This document shows, piece by piece, positions 9,451 through 18,893 of a DNA stretch of 64,000 nt. Under the pieces are notes generated by a model. That model saw nothing but the letters and a program-made list of their open reading frames with translations. It ran no database searches and was not told where the DNA came from. Position numbers and translations under genes: made by a program. The first letter of the stretch is position 1; every line of letters begins with the position of its first letter. The stretch is from an uncultured Alistipes sp. Its GTDB lineage: Bacteria; Bacteroidota; Bacteroidia; Bacteroidales; Rikenellaceae. The stretch spans positions 62,001 through 126,000 of the forward strand of contig CALUNG010000002.1 of assembly GCA_944321955.1 (NCBI GenBank), in the 5' to 3' direction.

Positions 9451-10462
9451 AAACAACAAACGACATATGAAACGAATCAACATTTTAGGAATTGTCATAA
9501 CCGTTGTTGTCATTGTTGCGGCGGTTATTCTGCTCGGGTGGTATCTGGTCAAGAGCGCACCCGTACTCATTCAGGGAACCGTCGAGTGCACGACCTACAA
9601 GGCCTCGTCCAAGATTGCGGGCCGTATAGACGAGATGAAGGTGATACAGGGACAGCAGGTCGAGAAGGGAGAACTCCTCTATGTGCTTTCGACGCCCGAA
9701 CTCAATGCCAAACTGCAGCAGGCCGAGGCTGTCAAGAGTGCGGCTTACGCCCTCGACCAGAAAGCGCTGAACGGAGCGCGTTCACAGCAGATCGAGGCCG
9801 CCATGAACATGTGGCAGAAGGCCCAGGTCGGCAAAGTGCTTGCACAAAAGACATTCGAACGCGTACAGAACCTCTACAAGGAGGGAGTTGTTCCGGCTCA
9901 GAAACTCGATGAGGCAGAAGCGAACTATCGGGCTATGGTAGCAACCGAGCTTGCAGCCAAGGCTCAGTACGACCTTGTTCTCGACGGAGCCAGCAAGGAG
10001 GACAAGGCAGCCGCTGCCGCACAGGTCAAACAGGCGCAGGGAGCCGTAAACGAGGTCGAGTCCTATATCAGCGACGCAATGGTATATTCGCCGGTTACGG
10101 GAGAGGTTTCGTCCATCATCGCCGAGCAGGGCGAACTTGTAGGCAGCGGATATCCCGTAGTGACCGTTCTCGACCTGAGCGACACGTGGGTAACGTTCAA
10201 CATCAAGGAGGACATGCTTCCCAAGATACATGTCGGCACTCGCATGACCGGCCATATTCCCGCACTTGACCGCGACGTCGAGTTCGAAGTGACATACATC
10301 GCCGTACAGGCCGACTTCGCAACGTGGAATGCGACCCGCACGCAGGGAGGTTTCGACATCCGTACATTCGCCGTAAAGGCCAAACCCGTAAACGACGTGG
10401 CGAACATACGCCCCGGAATGAGCGTCATAGTAAACTGGAGCCAGCTCGAGAAACAGGAGTAG
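9443..10462 (+). CDS. HlyD-family periplasmic adaptor protein
   Basis: 339 residues. One N-terminal membrane helix (about 10-32), a split biotinyl-lipoyl domain (SSKIAGRIDEMKVIQGQQV and YSPVTGEVSSIIAEQGELV), a long coiled-coil hairpin between them and a C-terminal beta-barrel: the layout of YbhG/EmrA-type membrane fusion proteins linking an inner membrane transporter to TolC. Two starts are plausible: ATG at 9443, overlapping the previous stop, and ATG at 9467, which has a more A-rich upstream context; I cannot decide between them. Confidence 0.93.
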   Translation: MNKNNKRHMKRINILGIVITVVVIVAAVILLGWYLVKSAPVLIQGTVECTTYKASSKIAGRIDEMKVIQGQQVEKGELLYVLSTPELNAKLQQAEAVKSAAYALDQKALNGARSQQIEAAMNMWQKAQVGKVLAQKTFERVQNLYKEGVVPAQKLDEAEANYRAMVATELAAKAQYDLVLDGASKEDKAAAAAQVKQAQGAVNEVESYISDAMVYSPVTGEVSSIIAEQGELVGSGYPVVTVLDLSDTWVTFNIKEDMLPKIHVGTRMTGHIPALDRDVEFEVTYIAVQADFATWNATRTQGGFDIRTFAVKAKPVNDVANIRPGMSVIVNWSQLEKQE

Positions 10463-10465
10463 GGT

Positions 10466-11641
10466 ATGAAATCCTTCATACATAACACCTATGCGGTATT
10501 CCGGCGCGAAGTGCATCGCATCTTCCATTGGAAGATCTACCTGCTGCTGATGTTCGTGCTGCCGGCAATATCGTTTTTTCTCTTCTCGGTCATCTTCCAC
10601 AACAGTCTCGACAGCCTGCCGATAGCCGTGCTCGACCAGGACAACACGCCGCTGTCGCGACAGCTCGTCTCGATGGTCGACGAGACACCTACGGCGCTTG
10701 TCGCTTACGAGATACAGGACATGGAAGAGGGCATGGCGCTGATGCGTCAGGGCAAGATATACGCCATACTGCAGATACCGGCGCTCTTCGAGAAGAATGT
10801 CATGGGCAACACGCAAGCCAAGGTCGTATTCTACAACTCCGGATGCAACATCACCATAAACGGATTGCTGGAAAAGGACGTGCAGACGACCGTCAGGACC
10901 TTTTCGACCGGAATACAGTTGCAGTTGCTGCAGTCGCAGGGGCTTACGGCAAGACAGGCCATGGCTCTTGCCCTGCCGATAAACTTCGACAAGCACATAC
11001 TTTTCAATCCCTACATCAACTATTCGTACTATCTGGCACCGTGCTTCCTGGCAATGATGCTGTTGATATTCACGGTGCTGTTGACGGTGTATGCGATAGG
11101 GACGGAGCTCAAGTTCGGATCGGCCCGCGAGTGGCTCGATACGGCCGACGGCTCGATCATGGCCGCATTGCTCGGCAAGCTGTTGCCGACGACCATTGCC
11201 ATGTCACTGATGACGATGATAATGTACGTGGTTGTATTCAAGATCATCGGTGCTCCGATGAACGGCAGTGCCGCCATGCTCATACTTTCGGCGCTGGTCT
11301 TCGTGATCAGCTATCAGGCCATAGGCATCTTTTTCATCGCCGTATTCGACAATCTGCGTCTGGCGCTCTCGTTCGGAGGCGGATATTCGGTCCTGGCATT
11401 CACATTCTCGGGACTTACGTTCCCGATAATGGCCATGTATCCGGCGATGCAATGGTTCAGCTATCTCTTTCCGTTCACGTTCTACATGCGCATATATGTC
11501 GATATCGCCATGCGCGGAGCCCCGGCAATGTTTGCAATGGCCGACCTTGCATGCATGTTCCTGTTCCTGATACCGGCCATCGTCATGATGCCGAGACTCA
11601 GGAAACTCTGTTCAGATGAAAAATATTGGGGTAAACTGTAA
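10466..11641 (+). CDS. ABC-2 type transporter permease (first of a pair)
   Basis: 391 residues with the ABC2_membrane_3 layout: one N-terminal helix (about 24-45), a large periplasmic domain (about 46-185) and five C-terminal helices. It starts 3 bases after the adaptor stop and ends 2 bases before the second permease, so translation is coupled. Such permeases normally form a heterodimer and need an ATP-binding subunit; none is encoded in this operon. Similar permease pairs without a linked ATPase are known in Bacteroidetes genomes, from general knowledge. Confidence 0.92.
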   Translation: MKSFIHNTYAVFRREVHRIFHWKIYLLLMFVLPAISFFLFSVIFHNSLDSLPIAVLDQDNTPLSRQLVSMVDETPTALVAYEIQDMEEGMALMRQGKIYAILQIPALFEKNVMGNTQAKVVFYNSGCNITINGLLEKDVQTTVRTFSTGIQLQLLQSQGLTARQAMALALPINFDKHILFNPYINYSYYLAPCFLAMMLLIFTVLLTVYAIGTELKFGSAREWLDTADGSIMAALLGKLLPTTIAMSLMTMIMYVVVFKIIGAPMNGSAAMLILSALVFVISYQAIGIFFIAVFDNLRLALSFGGGYSVLAFTFSGLTFPIMAMYPAMQWFSYLFPFTFYMRIYVDIAMRGAPAMFAMADLACMFLFLIPAIVMMPRLRKLCSDEKYWGKL

Positions 11642-11643
11642 CG

Positions 11644-12912
11644 ATGAAACTGAAAAAATACATATCGCTATATATCAAGGAGACCGCAGCCGTCATGCGC
11701 AACGAATATCGCGAGATATTCTCGGATGGAGGCGTAATGCTCATCATGATATTCGCGCTGTTCATATATGCAACGTTGTATGGCCTTGCATACGGCAATC
11801 AGGTGCTGCGCAACGTGCCGTTGGGAGTAATTGACAACAGCAAGACGACTTCGAGCCGAATGCTTATCGATTCGTTCAATGCCGGGCCCAATACCTATGT
11901 TGCATATGAAGCGGCCGACATGGAGGAGGCCAAGCGTCTCTTTTATGAACGCGACATATACGGCATAGTGTATATTCCGGAAGATTACGAGCGCAAACTG
12001 GAAGGAGGGCTTCAGGCCAACGTAGGGCTCTACTGCGACGCCAGCTATTTTCTGATGTACCGTCAGGTATTTCAGGAGATAGTGGGGGCCATCACCACAA
12101 AGGGTGCGATGGTCGAGTTCCAGCGCCTCGTGGCCAAGGGTATAAATACATATCAGGCCAAAAACGTATCGCAACCGGTGATATATCAGTCGCACAACAT
12201 GTTCAACCCCTATTTGGGATACGGTACGTTCGTCATGCCGGCGATAATAATAGTCATCATACAGCAGACGCTGCTTATAGGCATAGGCATGATCGGAGGA
12301 ACATGGCGCGAGTTCAATCTTTACCACAAGCTGACACCGCACGGACAGGCCCGCATGTCTACCATCCCTGTGGTATTGGGCAAGGCGCTTACCTACTTTT
12401 CGATATATGCCGTGTCGGTATCCTACATACTGACGATCCACTATCATCTATACGGATATCCGATGAACGGCAATCCGCTGACCGTGATAGCGCTCATATT
12501 GCCGTATCTGCTGGCCTGCATATTCATGGGAATTGCCATATCGACGCTCTTTACCAAGCGTGAAAATTCGATATTGTGGATGCTGTGGTCTTCGATCATC
12601 ATACTTCTTCTTTCGGGCATATCGTATCCGAAGGAGGCCATACCCGAGTGGTTGTTCACCATCGGCAAGATCTTCCCGAGCAGCCATGCGGTCGAAGCCT
12701 TCATACGTGTACAGGACATGGGAGCGACGATCGATGACATAATGCCGCAAATCGCCGCACTGTGGCAGCAGGTGTTCATATACGGAGGTCTTGCACTGAT
12801 CGCCATACACTTTATCCTCAATCAGGAACTCAGCGAGCGTATAAGGAACAAGGTAGCCAAAATGGCGAAGTCGGTTCCTCATAAAATCGTACGCAAGATC
12901 AAGAAAGCATAA
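11644..12912 (+). CDS. ABC-2 type transporter permease (second of a pair)
   Basis: 422 residues with the same layout as the preceding permease: one N-terminal helix (about 26-45), a periplasmic domain and five or six C-terminal helices, then a basic cytoplasmic tail rich in Lys/Arg. It is the last gene of the operon and is followed by a strong bidirectional terminator. The pair probably forms a heterodimeric channel exporting an unknown substrate through the HlyD/TolC duct. Confidence 0.92.
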   Translation: MKLKKYISLYIKETAAVMRNEYREIFSDGGVMLIMIFALFIYATLYGLAYGNQVLRNVPLGVIDNSKTTSSRMLIDSFNAGPNTYVAYEAADMEEAKRLFYERDIYGIVYIPEDYERKLEGGLQANVGLYCDASYFLMYRQVFQEIVGAITTKGAMVEFQRLVAKGINTYQAKNVSQPVIYQSHNMFNPYLGYGTFVMPAIIIVIIQQTLLIGIGMIGGTWREFNLYHKLTPHGQARMSTIPVVLGKALTYFSIYAVSVSYILTIHYHLYGYPMNGNPLTVIALILPYLLACIFMGIAISTLFTKRENSILWMLWSSIIILLLSGISYPKEAIPEWLFTIGKIFPSSHAVEAFIRVQDMGATIDDIMPQIAALWQQVFIYGGLALIAIHFILNQELSERIRNKVAKMAKSVPHKIVRKIKKA

Positions 12913-12925
12913 TCCAATCCTCATC

Positions 12926-12967
12926 AAAAAATCAGGTCCCTCATATAAAATGGGGGACCTGATTTTT
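12926..12967. terminator. Bidirectional terminator between the export operon and the TonB-receptor-type gene
   Basis: Left arm 12926-12940 and right arm 12954-12967 pair nearly perfectly (ATCAGGTCCC / GGGACCTGAT) with A- and T-runs on the flanks. Confidence 0.9.
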
Positions 12968-12981
12968 GCATATGATTTATA

Positions 12982-15957
12982 TCAGTGGCGCGGAGGCATC
13001 GGAGGGCCGACTCGTGTAGCACCCATGCCTACACCGCCTTTGGATTCACGGTAATCGTAATCATTCATGTTCTTTGAACCTCTCTTGCCGAATGAACGAA
13101 GGTTGTATACGAACTGAATACTGAAATAACGACCTATAACACTGTTGTACAGGTTCTGAGTATAACCGGATCCGGTATTGCGGACAAATGCGGTATTCTG
13201 GTTTGCAACGTCGTTCACACCGATCTGGATTTCACCCAGCTGATTGCGGAAAAGCTTCTTGCCAAGATAGAGGTTGCACAGCACGTAACTTTCATTGTAG
13301 TCGGTCGTAAAACCGATATATTGCACGTACGAGCAGCTTGCCGTGAAGGTAAAACCTTTCCAGAATACCCACTTTAGATTGCCCGATGCCGTGTGGCTGA
13401 AGTAATTGTTCTTGGCATTGCCAGATGCTGCGGTATTCCATGCCTGGTTGTATGTCCCGTTCCACGATAAGGTGAAGTCGATGTTCTCCGAAATGTTGCT
13501 GCCCAAAGTAACATTGGCGTCATATCCTATGTTGTTGGCATAGTTGGTCGAATATACATGGTCCAACATGTCCTGATATGATCCGTATATGGCCGACGGC
13601 GTAACGGTATAATCGACTCCGAACATAAGATTGAGATTGCACTTCATGAACGACAGCGGCAGACCGAGACTCAAATGCGTACGCAGGAACCAATAGCCGT
13701 CCATATTCTCGTAAGAGGTTATCTGTTGGGGCGTATATGTCTTGTCACCGATCTCTATCTGTGTTCCGCTGTTATACCACGTCGATGTAGAAATATAGTT
13801 CTGCTGGTGGCGCATCATAGCCATCCACATGAACGTACGGCCTTTCTCTACATTTGAATTTATGTAGTGAAAATTGATGCTGTGCGTATACGACGGGTTG
13901 AGGTTCTTGTTGCCGACACTCAGGTACTGAGGCGTAGATACATCGAATATGTCCTGCAATTGTGTGACTGACGGATTGTCCGTGTACGAACGGAAGAATA
14001 CGCGTATCGAATTCTCACGATTGATCATGTAGTTGAGCATCGCGAAATAGAGCACGTTGTTGTAGTTCTTCCTTATGTCGTCCGACTGTCCGCCAACGAC
14101 ACGGCCGTCAAGCGTCGCGTTCTGATAGTAGACGTTGGCCACGAATGTGTTTTTGTTCTTGGAGTAACGGTAACCCGGACCTATGCGATGCGTCATGTAT
14201 CCGCTCTCGTATGAATTGGTCATGTCATCGTTTACGGATGTCATGTTGAAGTCGGAATCGGTGTAATATGCCCGCTGGTCCTTTTTCTCGCTCTCGTACG
14301 AAATGCGGTATTGGAGGCTCACCTGCATGTTCTTGGCAATCGGTTCATTGTACTCGACATTACCGCGCAGCGTGTATGTCCGCGATGGCGTGTGTATGTA
14401 CTGATATATCGGATCATACAACTGAGGTACGCCATCTATCCCATACTCGCGATAATTGTCGAGCGCCTGCCAGTACTCGGAATCCGGATCTTCGGAATAG
14501 GGTATGGACGTTGCATTGTTCGACGATATGTAACGGTTGCGCGTATTTTCATTATAGTTGATACGGCCGTCCACCGTCATTGTTCGTCCGGCCTTGCCGA
14601 GGCGCACGCGGTACTGCAGAAACTCGTTAAGTCGCCATCCGGAGTATTTGTTCTTGGAATAGTCGTCGATATACGAGAGACCGCTATCGCCATACTTGTA
14701 ACCGAGCGTATTCTCAATCGGGTTGTTGCCCTGATAGCTGAACGACGTACGCGACATAAGCGAATGGTTTGGGGCTATGCGCCAGTCGATGCGTGCATTA
14801 AGTCGGTGATTGTTGTTGATGGTACGTGAATTGCCGCTTTGAAGCAGTGTGTCTACCGGCGACGGCGACTCATACCAAGTTTCTTCGCTGGAAAGATTCT
14901 TCGTGTCAGTATTGTTGAAGAAGTAACTGCCCTGAAACTTTACCTGATCCTTCTTGCCCCACGTGTCTGAGTAGTTCAAACCTATGGAGTTGACAAGCGC
15001 AACACCATCCTGCGGGCGCACCATGTACTGACCCACGCCACGGGGACGTCCGCCTCCCGTATTGCCGCTTACGCCGAGAATATCCTCGAACGAGAAGTTC
15101 TGCTGGTTGATGTTGTTGAACAGTCCGATGACCGATATGCGGCTGTCGTCACGGAAGAAATTGACATTACCGCCGACCGTGTATTTGTGGTGCGAGGTAA
15201 CGGCATCAGTTTCGGGCTGATATCCGTATCCGGCATATACCTTACCGAACTGTGCGTTTCGCATGTTCTCGCGCGTAACGATATTGAGGGCCTTGTAACC
15301 TTCACCGTCGTCCATTCCCGAGAATTCGGCCTCGTCGCTGAGTTTGTTGTAGACCTCGATGCGCTCGACGGCCTGCGCCGGGAGCGACTGTATGGCCGTA
15401 TTGACATCCTCTCCGAAAAACTCCTTGCCGTCGACAAAGACTTTCTGAATGGTCTCGCCCTGAGCCTCGACCGTGCCGTTCGTTATGGTTATACCAGGCA
15501 TCTTCTTGAGCAGGCCTTCGACATCGGCATCGTTGGCTACCTTGAATGCTCCGGCATTATAACTCAGTGTATCGCCATACTGGGACGTACGCATCGACTT
15601 GACCTCCTTGACAACGGTGTCGATACGTGTAGAGCTTTCGACCATCTCGAGATTGCCGAGATTCTGATTTGCAGCCGAAACCTTAATGGTGGTCTCCAGG
15701 TCGTTGTACCCGAGGAATGTGATAATCAACTTGTATTCGCCGTAATTCAATGCCGGAATCTCGAGTTTGCCGCCATATCCAGTCGTGTAATATCGCTTGT
15801 CGTCAGGATTAGTCACTGAGCCGACCTCGACTACTGCTCCCATAACTCCTTCTTTGGATTCAGAATCAATAACAGTAGCCGACAATTTGCCTTTTTGTTG
15901 GGCAACCGCTGAGCCACATGCAAAAAGCAGCATGAAAATCAAAATGACCCTTTTCAT
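12982..15957 (-). CDS. TonB-dependent-receptor-like outer membrane beta-barrel protein
   Basis: 991 residues. Signal peptide 1-19 (ending AVA-Q), then a carboxypeptidase-regulatory-like beta-sandwich (about 22-105), a plug-like domain containing LLKKMPGITITNGTVEAQG and VFVDGKEFFGED (about 140-215), and a long C-terminal beta-barrel with many aromatic strands. This is the outer_membrane_beta-barrel/TonB-receptor group common in Bacteroidetes; no SusD partner is adjacent, so it is probably not a polysaccharide-uptake SusC. The C-terminus is Gly/Pro/Arg rich and does not end in the usual aromatic residue. ATG at 15957 was chosen because it opens the signal peptide. Confidence 0.9.
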   Translation of the reverse strand: MKRVILIFMLLFACGSAVAQQKGKLSATVIDSESKEGVMGAVVEVGSVTNPDDKRYYTTGYGGKLEIPALNYGEYKLIITFLGYNDLETTIKVSAANQNLGNLEMVESSTRIDTVVKEVKSMRTSQYGDTLSYNAGAFKVANDADVEGLLKKMPGITITNGTVEAQGETIQKVFVDGKEFFGEDVNTAIQSLPAQAVERIEVYNKLSDEAEFSGMDDGEGYKALNIVTRENMRNAQFGKVYAGYGYQPETDAVTSHHKYTVGGNVNFFRDDSRISVIGLFNNINQQNFSFEDILGVSGNTGGGRPRGVGQYMVRPQDGVALVNSIGLNYSDTWGKKDQVKFQGSYFFNNTDTKNLSSEETWYESPSPVDTLLQSGNSRTINNNHRLNARIDWRIAPNHSLMSRTSFSYQGNNPIENTLGYKYGDSGLSYIDDYSKNKYSGWRLNEFLQYRVRLGKAGRTMTVDGRINYNENTRNRYISSNNATSIPYSEDPDSEYWQALDNYREYGIDGVPQLYDPIYQYIHTPSRTYTLRGNVEYNEPIAKNMQVSLQYRISYESEKKDQRAYYTDSDFNMTSVNDDMTNSYESGYMTHRIGPGYRYSKNKNTFVANVYYQNATLDGRVVGGQSDDIRKNYNNVLYFAMLNYMINRENSIRVFFRSYTDNPSVTQLQDIFDVSTPQYLSVGNKNLNPSYTHSINFHYINSNVEKGRTFMWMAMMRHQQNYISTSTWYNSGTQIEIGDKTYTPQQITSYENMDGYWFLRTHLSLGLPLSFMKCNLNLMFGVDYTVTPSAIYGSYQDMLDHVYSTNYANNIGYDANVTLGSNISENIDFTLSWNGTYNQAWNTAASGNAKNNYFSHTASGNLKWVFWKGFTFTASCSYVQYIGFTTDYNESYVLCNLYLGKKLFRNQLGEIQIGVNDVANQNTAFVRNTGSGYTQNLYNSVIGRYFSIQFVYNLRSFGKRGSKNMNDYDYRESKGGVGMGATRVGPPMPPRH

Positions 15958-15978
15958 TATAATGCACTTTTCCGCTTG

Positions 15979-15986
15979 CGAAGATA
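15979..15986 (-). promoter_or_regulatory. -7 element for the TonB-receptor-type gene
   Basis: TATCTTCG on the minus strand, 21 bases before the start codon and downstream of the terminator at 16017-16046. Confidence 0.55.
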
Positions 15987-16016
15987 ATAAATAATCCTCA
16001 ATTATTCTTAATAAAT

Positions 16017-16046
16017 AAAGGGTGTCGTATAAGGCGACACCCTTTT
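16017..16046 (-). terminator. Terminator closing the candidate RNA upstream of the TonB-receptor-type gene
   Basis: AAAGGGTGTCG / CGACACCCTTT inverted repeat (16017-16027 and 16035-16045) followed by U residues on the minus strand. No protein gene ends here, so it probably ends a non-coding transcript. Confidence 0.75.
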
Positions 16047-16155
16047 GACTTCCGCCATACAAACCCATAAATGATTCCCCCTTGCATGCCTTGCCTATAA
16101 AGCGGAAGCGTTTTCACAAAATACCAACGACAATCAAGCATCGTTTTTTTCTACG
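16017..16155 (-). ncRNA. Candidate structured small RNA or conditional leader
   Basis: A non-coding stretch of roughly 140 bases lies between a promoter-like TAATTTTG (16159-16166, minus) and the terminator at 16017-16046. Two nested helices are visible: 16102-16108 with 16049-16055 (CUUCCGC/GCGGAAG) enclosing 16082-16088 with 16056-16062 (CAUGCAA/UUGUAUG, one G-U pair). In addition 16152-16159 is complementary to 16022-16029 inside the terminator, so the 5' end could pair with the 3' end or disturb the terminator. It does not match an RNA family that I recognise. The exact ends are guesses. Confidence 0.4.
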
Positions 16156-16158
16156 ACA

Positions 16159-16166
16159 CAAAATTA
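16159..16166 (-). promoter_or_regulatory. -7 element for the candidate RNA
   Basis: TAATTTTG on the minus strand, just downstream of the terminator of the LytTR regulator gene; the -33 region (about 16185-16189) reads only ATTG. Confidence 0.4.
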
Positions 16167-16170
16167 GTCA

Positions 16171-16202
16171 CAAAAAACGGTACGGCAATAAGCCGCACCG
16201 TT
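16171..16202 (-). terminator. Terminator of the mazG-to-LytTR operon
   Basis: Arms 16176-16186 and 16192-16202 form an 11-base stem with one G-U pair on the minus-strand RNA, followed by six U residues; 34 bases past the regulator's stop codon. Confidence 0.85.
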
Positions 16203-16235
16203 AAACGTCTGAAAATGGCGGTGAAACGACCTGTT

Positions 16236-17003
16236 TCATGGTTGAACCGCCTGCAGCCATCTCTTGAAATCGGGCACTCTTGCCTTGGAGACGACTATAC
16301 GCTCAGGCGTAGCAATCACCATGTTCACCGACAAGCGGCTGCCGAACCAGACGGATATGTCCTTGATGGCATTGCGTGATATAATGAACTGACGGTTGGC
16401 CCTGTAAAAATCGTATTCGGGCAACTGGGCCTGCAGCGCCTCAAGCGTCTTGTCAATGGGATACGTATTTCCGTCGACGGAATAGGCCGTCACCCGTTCA
16501 TTGAACGTGTAGAAAAAGGCGATATCCTTGATCTTTAGCGGGATGATCTTGTCCTTGACATGAACGAGAAAGACATCGCTCTTCACGTTGCGTTCGGCTA
16601 CGAGACGGTTGACGTTCGACCGGTATTCGCTCTTTTCCGTATTGGTAAGGCGTCGCCATTTGTCGAGGGCCCGTTTGAGGTCGGCTTCTTTCAGCGGTTT
16701 GAGAAGGTAATCTATACTGTTGACCTTGAATGCCTCGAGAGCATACTGGTCATATGCCGTAGTGAAAATAATCGGGGCGTCGATATCCGTAAGGTCGAAT
16801 ATGCGGAACGATTCGCCGTCGGCGATATGGATATCCATGAATACGAGATCCGGCATCGGATTGTGCCCGAGCCACTCGACCGTATCCACTATGCTTTCGG
16901 TTATGCCGACGACTTCGGCATCTGGTTCGATCTGCAACAACAGCGTTTTCAGATTTCTGACGGCTGCAGTTTCATCTTCTATTATCAGAACTTTCATTTT
17001 CAT
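16236..17003 (-). CDS. LytTR-family response regulator
   Basis: 255 residues. Receiver domain (about 3-120) with the acidic pair E9/D10, phospho-acceptor D57 in VFMDIHIADG and the lysine motif in LLKPL; then a LytTR DNA-binding domain (about 145-250) with VHVKDKIIPLKIKDIAFF and FYRANRQFIISRNAI. It controls transcription in response to the adjacent kinase. Its ATG overlaps the kinase stop codon in an ATGA arrangement, so the pair is translationally coupled. A terminator follows. Confidence 0.95.
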   Translation of the reverse strand: MKMKVLIIEDETAAVRNLKTLLLQIEPDAEVVGITESIVDTVEWLGHNPMPDLVFMDIHIADGESFRIFDLTDIDAPIIFTTAYDQYALEAFKVNSIDYLLKPLKEADLKRALDKWRRLTNTEKSEYRSNVNRLVAERNVKSDVFLVHVKDKIIPLKIKDIAFFYTFNERVTAYSVDGNTYPIDKTLEALQAQLPEYDFYRANRQFIISRNAIKDISVWFGSRLSVNMVIATPERIVVSKARVPDFKRWLQAVQP

Positions 17004-18334
17004 GCGTGTGATTTCCGCAACGGCAACTTGACAGTAAAACGTTCCTTGCCGTCTATTATTTCAATATCGCTGCCCGTTATCAACAGCCAGCGGCTGCTGA
17101 GGTTCTTCAGACCGATACCCGTACTCGAGGTCTCGTTGAGCAACGGATACTTGGGATTGGAGACGACCAGCTGTTCATCCTCGATACGGATCGTGACATG
17201 CATCGGCCGTTTCTGCGTTATTGCGTTGTGCTTTACGGCATTGTCGATCAGCGGCTGAAGCGACAGCGACGGCAGGGTATAGTCATAATACTTCTCGTCG
17301 ACATCGACATCGAAGAAGAGTTTGTCCTCATACCGTATCTTGAACTGGTAGCCGTATGCCTCGGCGAAGTTCAGCTCCTCACGCAACGTAACCGTCATGT
17401 TCTGTCCGGTCCGCAATATGTATCTGAACGTATATGACAAGCGGTCGATGTATGTCAGAGCCTTCTCCTTGTCATCCTCGCGGATAAGCATCGCCAGTGA
17501 ATTCAGCGAATTGAAGAAGAAATGCGGATTAATCTGGTTGACAAGAACATTGTAACGCGTCGCCAGATTTTCGCTTTTGAGACGTTCGTTCTCGAGGACG
17601 ATGGCCTGACGCTGATATATCAGCATGTATATGTACGAATAGAGAATTGCCGCCACAAGCGTGAACGAGCATTTCAGTATCACTATCGAGTTGAACCCGG
17701 GATCGGTGTGCAGAACGAATATCGGCATTATGTCTCCGGTACGTCTGTCAGGCATCGGAGCGAGGAAATATATGCCTACCGCCAAAAGCAGGCACCATGC
17801 GCTGCGTTTAAGAAACAGCCTGAACGACAGATTGTGCCGGTCGATATTGGCCGTAAGTATCGAAATCATCAAAAGCGAAGAAGCCATGAAAAACAGGATC
17901 TGTATTATGGAATCGACGCTCTTTCTCGGCCTGTTGTAGAGCGTTCCGTAATCGAAGTCCATGTCGTTGATCGTTTTGATTTCGACCAGACGGTAGTGGC
18001 CTCCTGTACGGTTCGACGGCATTGCAGTCGCAGCAATTCGGTCGCCGTCCGAAACCTCGATACGCTTTATGCTCCACTGCGATATGTATACGCTGTCTAC
18101 GGACGATCCTTCGTCGCACAGTAGATATCCATATCCGTCGGGGTTTAGAGAGAGTCTGCCGGTTACATTGACCATCATCTCCTGTTGGTCGGCCTCTCGC
18201 AATTCCGGCGGGCCGTAATCACGATCGTCGGCTATCAATATAAGCAAATAGGAGAAATTGACAACCAGACTGATTGCCAATGCCACCAGTATATGCGTTA
18301 CGACAGTCGAATATTTACCGTTGAGCCTTTTCAT
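17000..18334 (-). CDS. LytS/YehU-type sensor histidine kinase
   Basis: 444 residues. Four likely membrane helices (about 12-34, 144-163, 178-193 and 217-240) with an extracytoplasmic region between the first two (about 36-140), then a His_kinase domain: NQINPHFFFNSLNSL with phospho-acceptor H271, and an ATPase domain with LQPLIDNAVKH and GIGLKNLSSR. This is the kinase type that pairs with LytTR regulators, and the regulator is the next gene. ATG at 18334 lies 16 bases after the carbonic anhydrase stop and opens just before the first helix. The signal is unknown. Confidence 0.93.
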   Translation of the reverse strand: MKRLNGKYSTVVTHILVALAISLVVNFSYLLILIADDRDYGPPELREADQQEMMVNVTGRLSLNPDGYGYLLCDEGSSVDSVYISQWSIKRIEVSDGDRIAATAMPSNRTGGHYRLVEIKTINDMDFDYGTLYNRPRKSVDSIIQILFFMASSLLMISILTANIDRHNLSFRLFLKRSAWCLLLAVGIYFLAPMPDRRTGDIMPIFVLHTDPGFNSIVILKCSFTLVAAILYSYIYMLIYQRQAIVLENERLKSENLATRYNVLVNQINPHFFFNSLNSLAMLIREDDKEKALTYIDRLSYTFRYILRTGQNMTVTLREELNFAEAYGYQFKIRYEDKLFFDVDVDEKYYDYTLPSLSLQPLIDNAVKHNAITQKRPMHVTIRIEDEQLVVSNPKYPLLNETSSTGIGLKNLSSRWLLITGSDIEIIDGKERFTVKLPLRKSHA

Positions 18335-18350
18335 GCGCCAAACCTGACAG

Positions 18351-18881
18351 TCACTCCTTGTCGTACCATGAAGCATACATTCGGTAATCCGTCGCCGTAC
18401 GGCGAATTATCTCGTCACGCTGTTCGGGAGTAACCTCCTTGACCTTGCGCGCCGGAATACCGGCATATACGGAATTGGGCTCGAGCCGGGCGTTGGAGAG
18501 GACAAGGGCATTTGCAGCCACAATGCATCCCGATGCCACAACGGCGTTGTCCAGAATCGTAGCACCCATACCAATCAGACAATTATCCTCTATTATCGCG
18601 CCGTGAATGGTCGCATTGTGACCGACCGACACGTCATTGCCTATATGCGTCTGTGACGGGTGTTTCGATCCGTCGTACAGAGTGTGTATGACCGTACCGT
18701 CCTGAATATTGGTGCGATCGCCGATCGTAATGCTGTTCACGTCGCCGCGCAACACGACATTATACCAGATCGAACAATCCTTGCCGATCTTAACGTCTCC
18801 CAACAGGACTGCCGTTTCGGCAAGGAACGTTCCTTCGCCGACTTCGGGTTTGTGTCCCCTAACGCTCTTGATCAATGCCAT
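18351..18881 (-). CDS. Gamma-class carbonic anhydrase-like hexapeptide protein
   Basis: 176 residues of left-handed beta-helix hexapeptide repeats. The three zinc-ligand histidines of the gamma-carbonic anhydrase/YrdA/PaaY group are present (H66, H88, H93), as are R45 and D47 near the active site. Members hydrate carbon dioxide or hydrolyse thioesters; many have low or unmeasured activity, so the reaction is uncertain. It lies 12 bases after mazG and 16 before the kinase gene, apparently in one operon. Confidence 0.92.
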   Translation of the reverse strand: MALIKSVRGHKPEVGEGTFLAETAVLLGDVKIGKDCSIWYNVVLRGDVNSITIGDRTNIQDGTVIHTLYDGSKHPSQTHIGNDVSVGHNATIHGAIIEDNCLIGMGATILDNAVVASGCIVAANALVLSNARLEPNSVYAGIPARKVKEVTPEQRDEIIRRTATDYRMYASWYDKE

Positions 18882-18893
18882 ATCTCGTAATTG

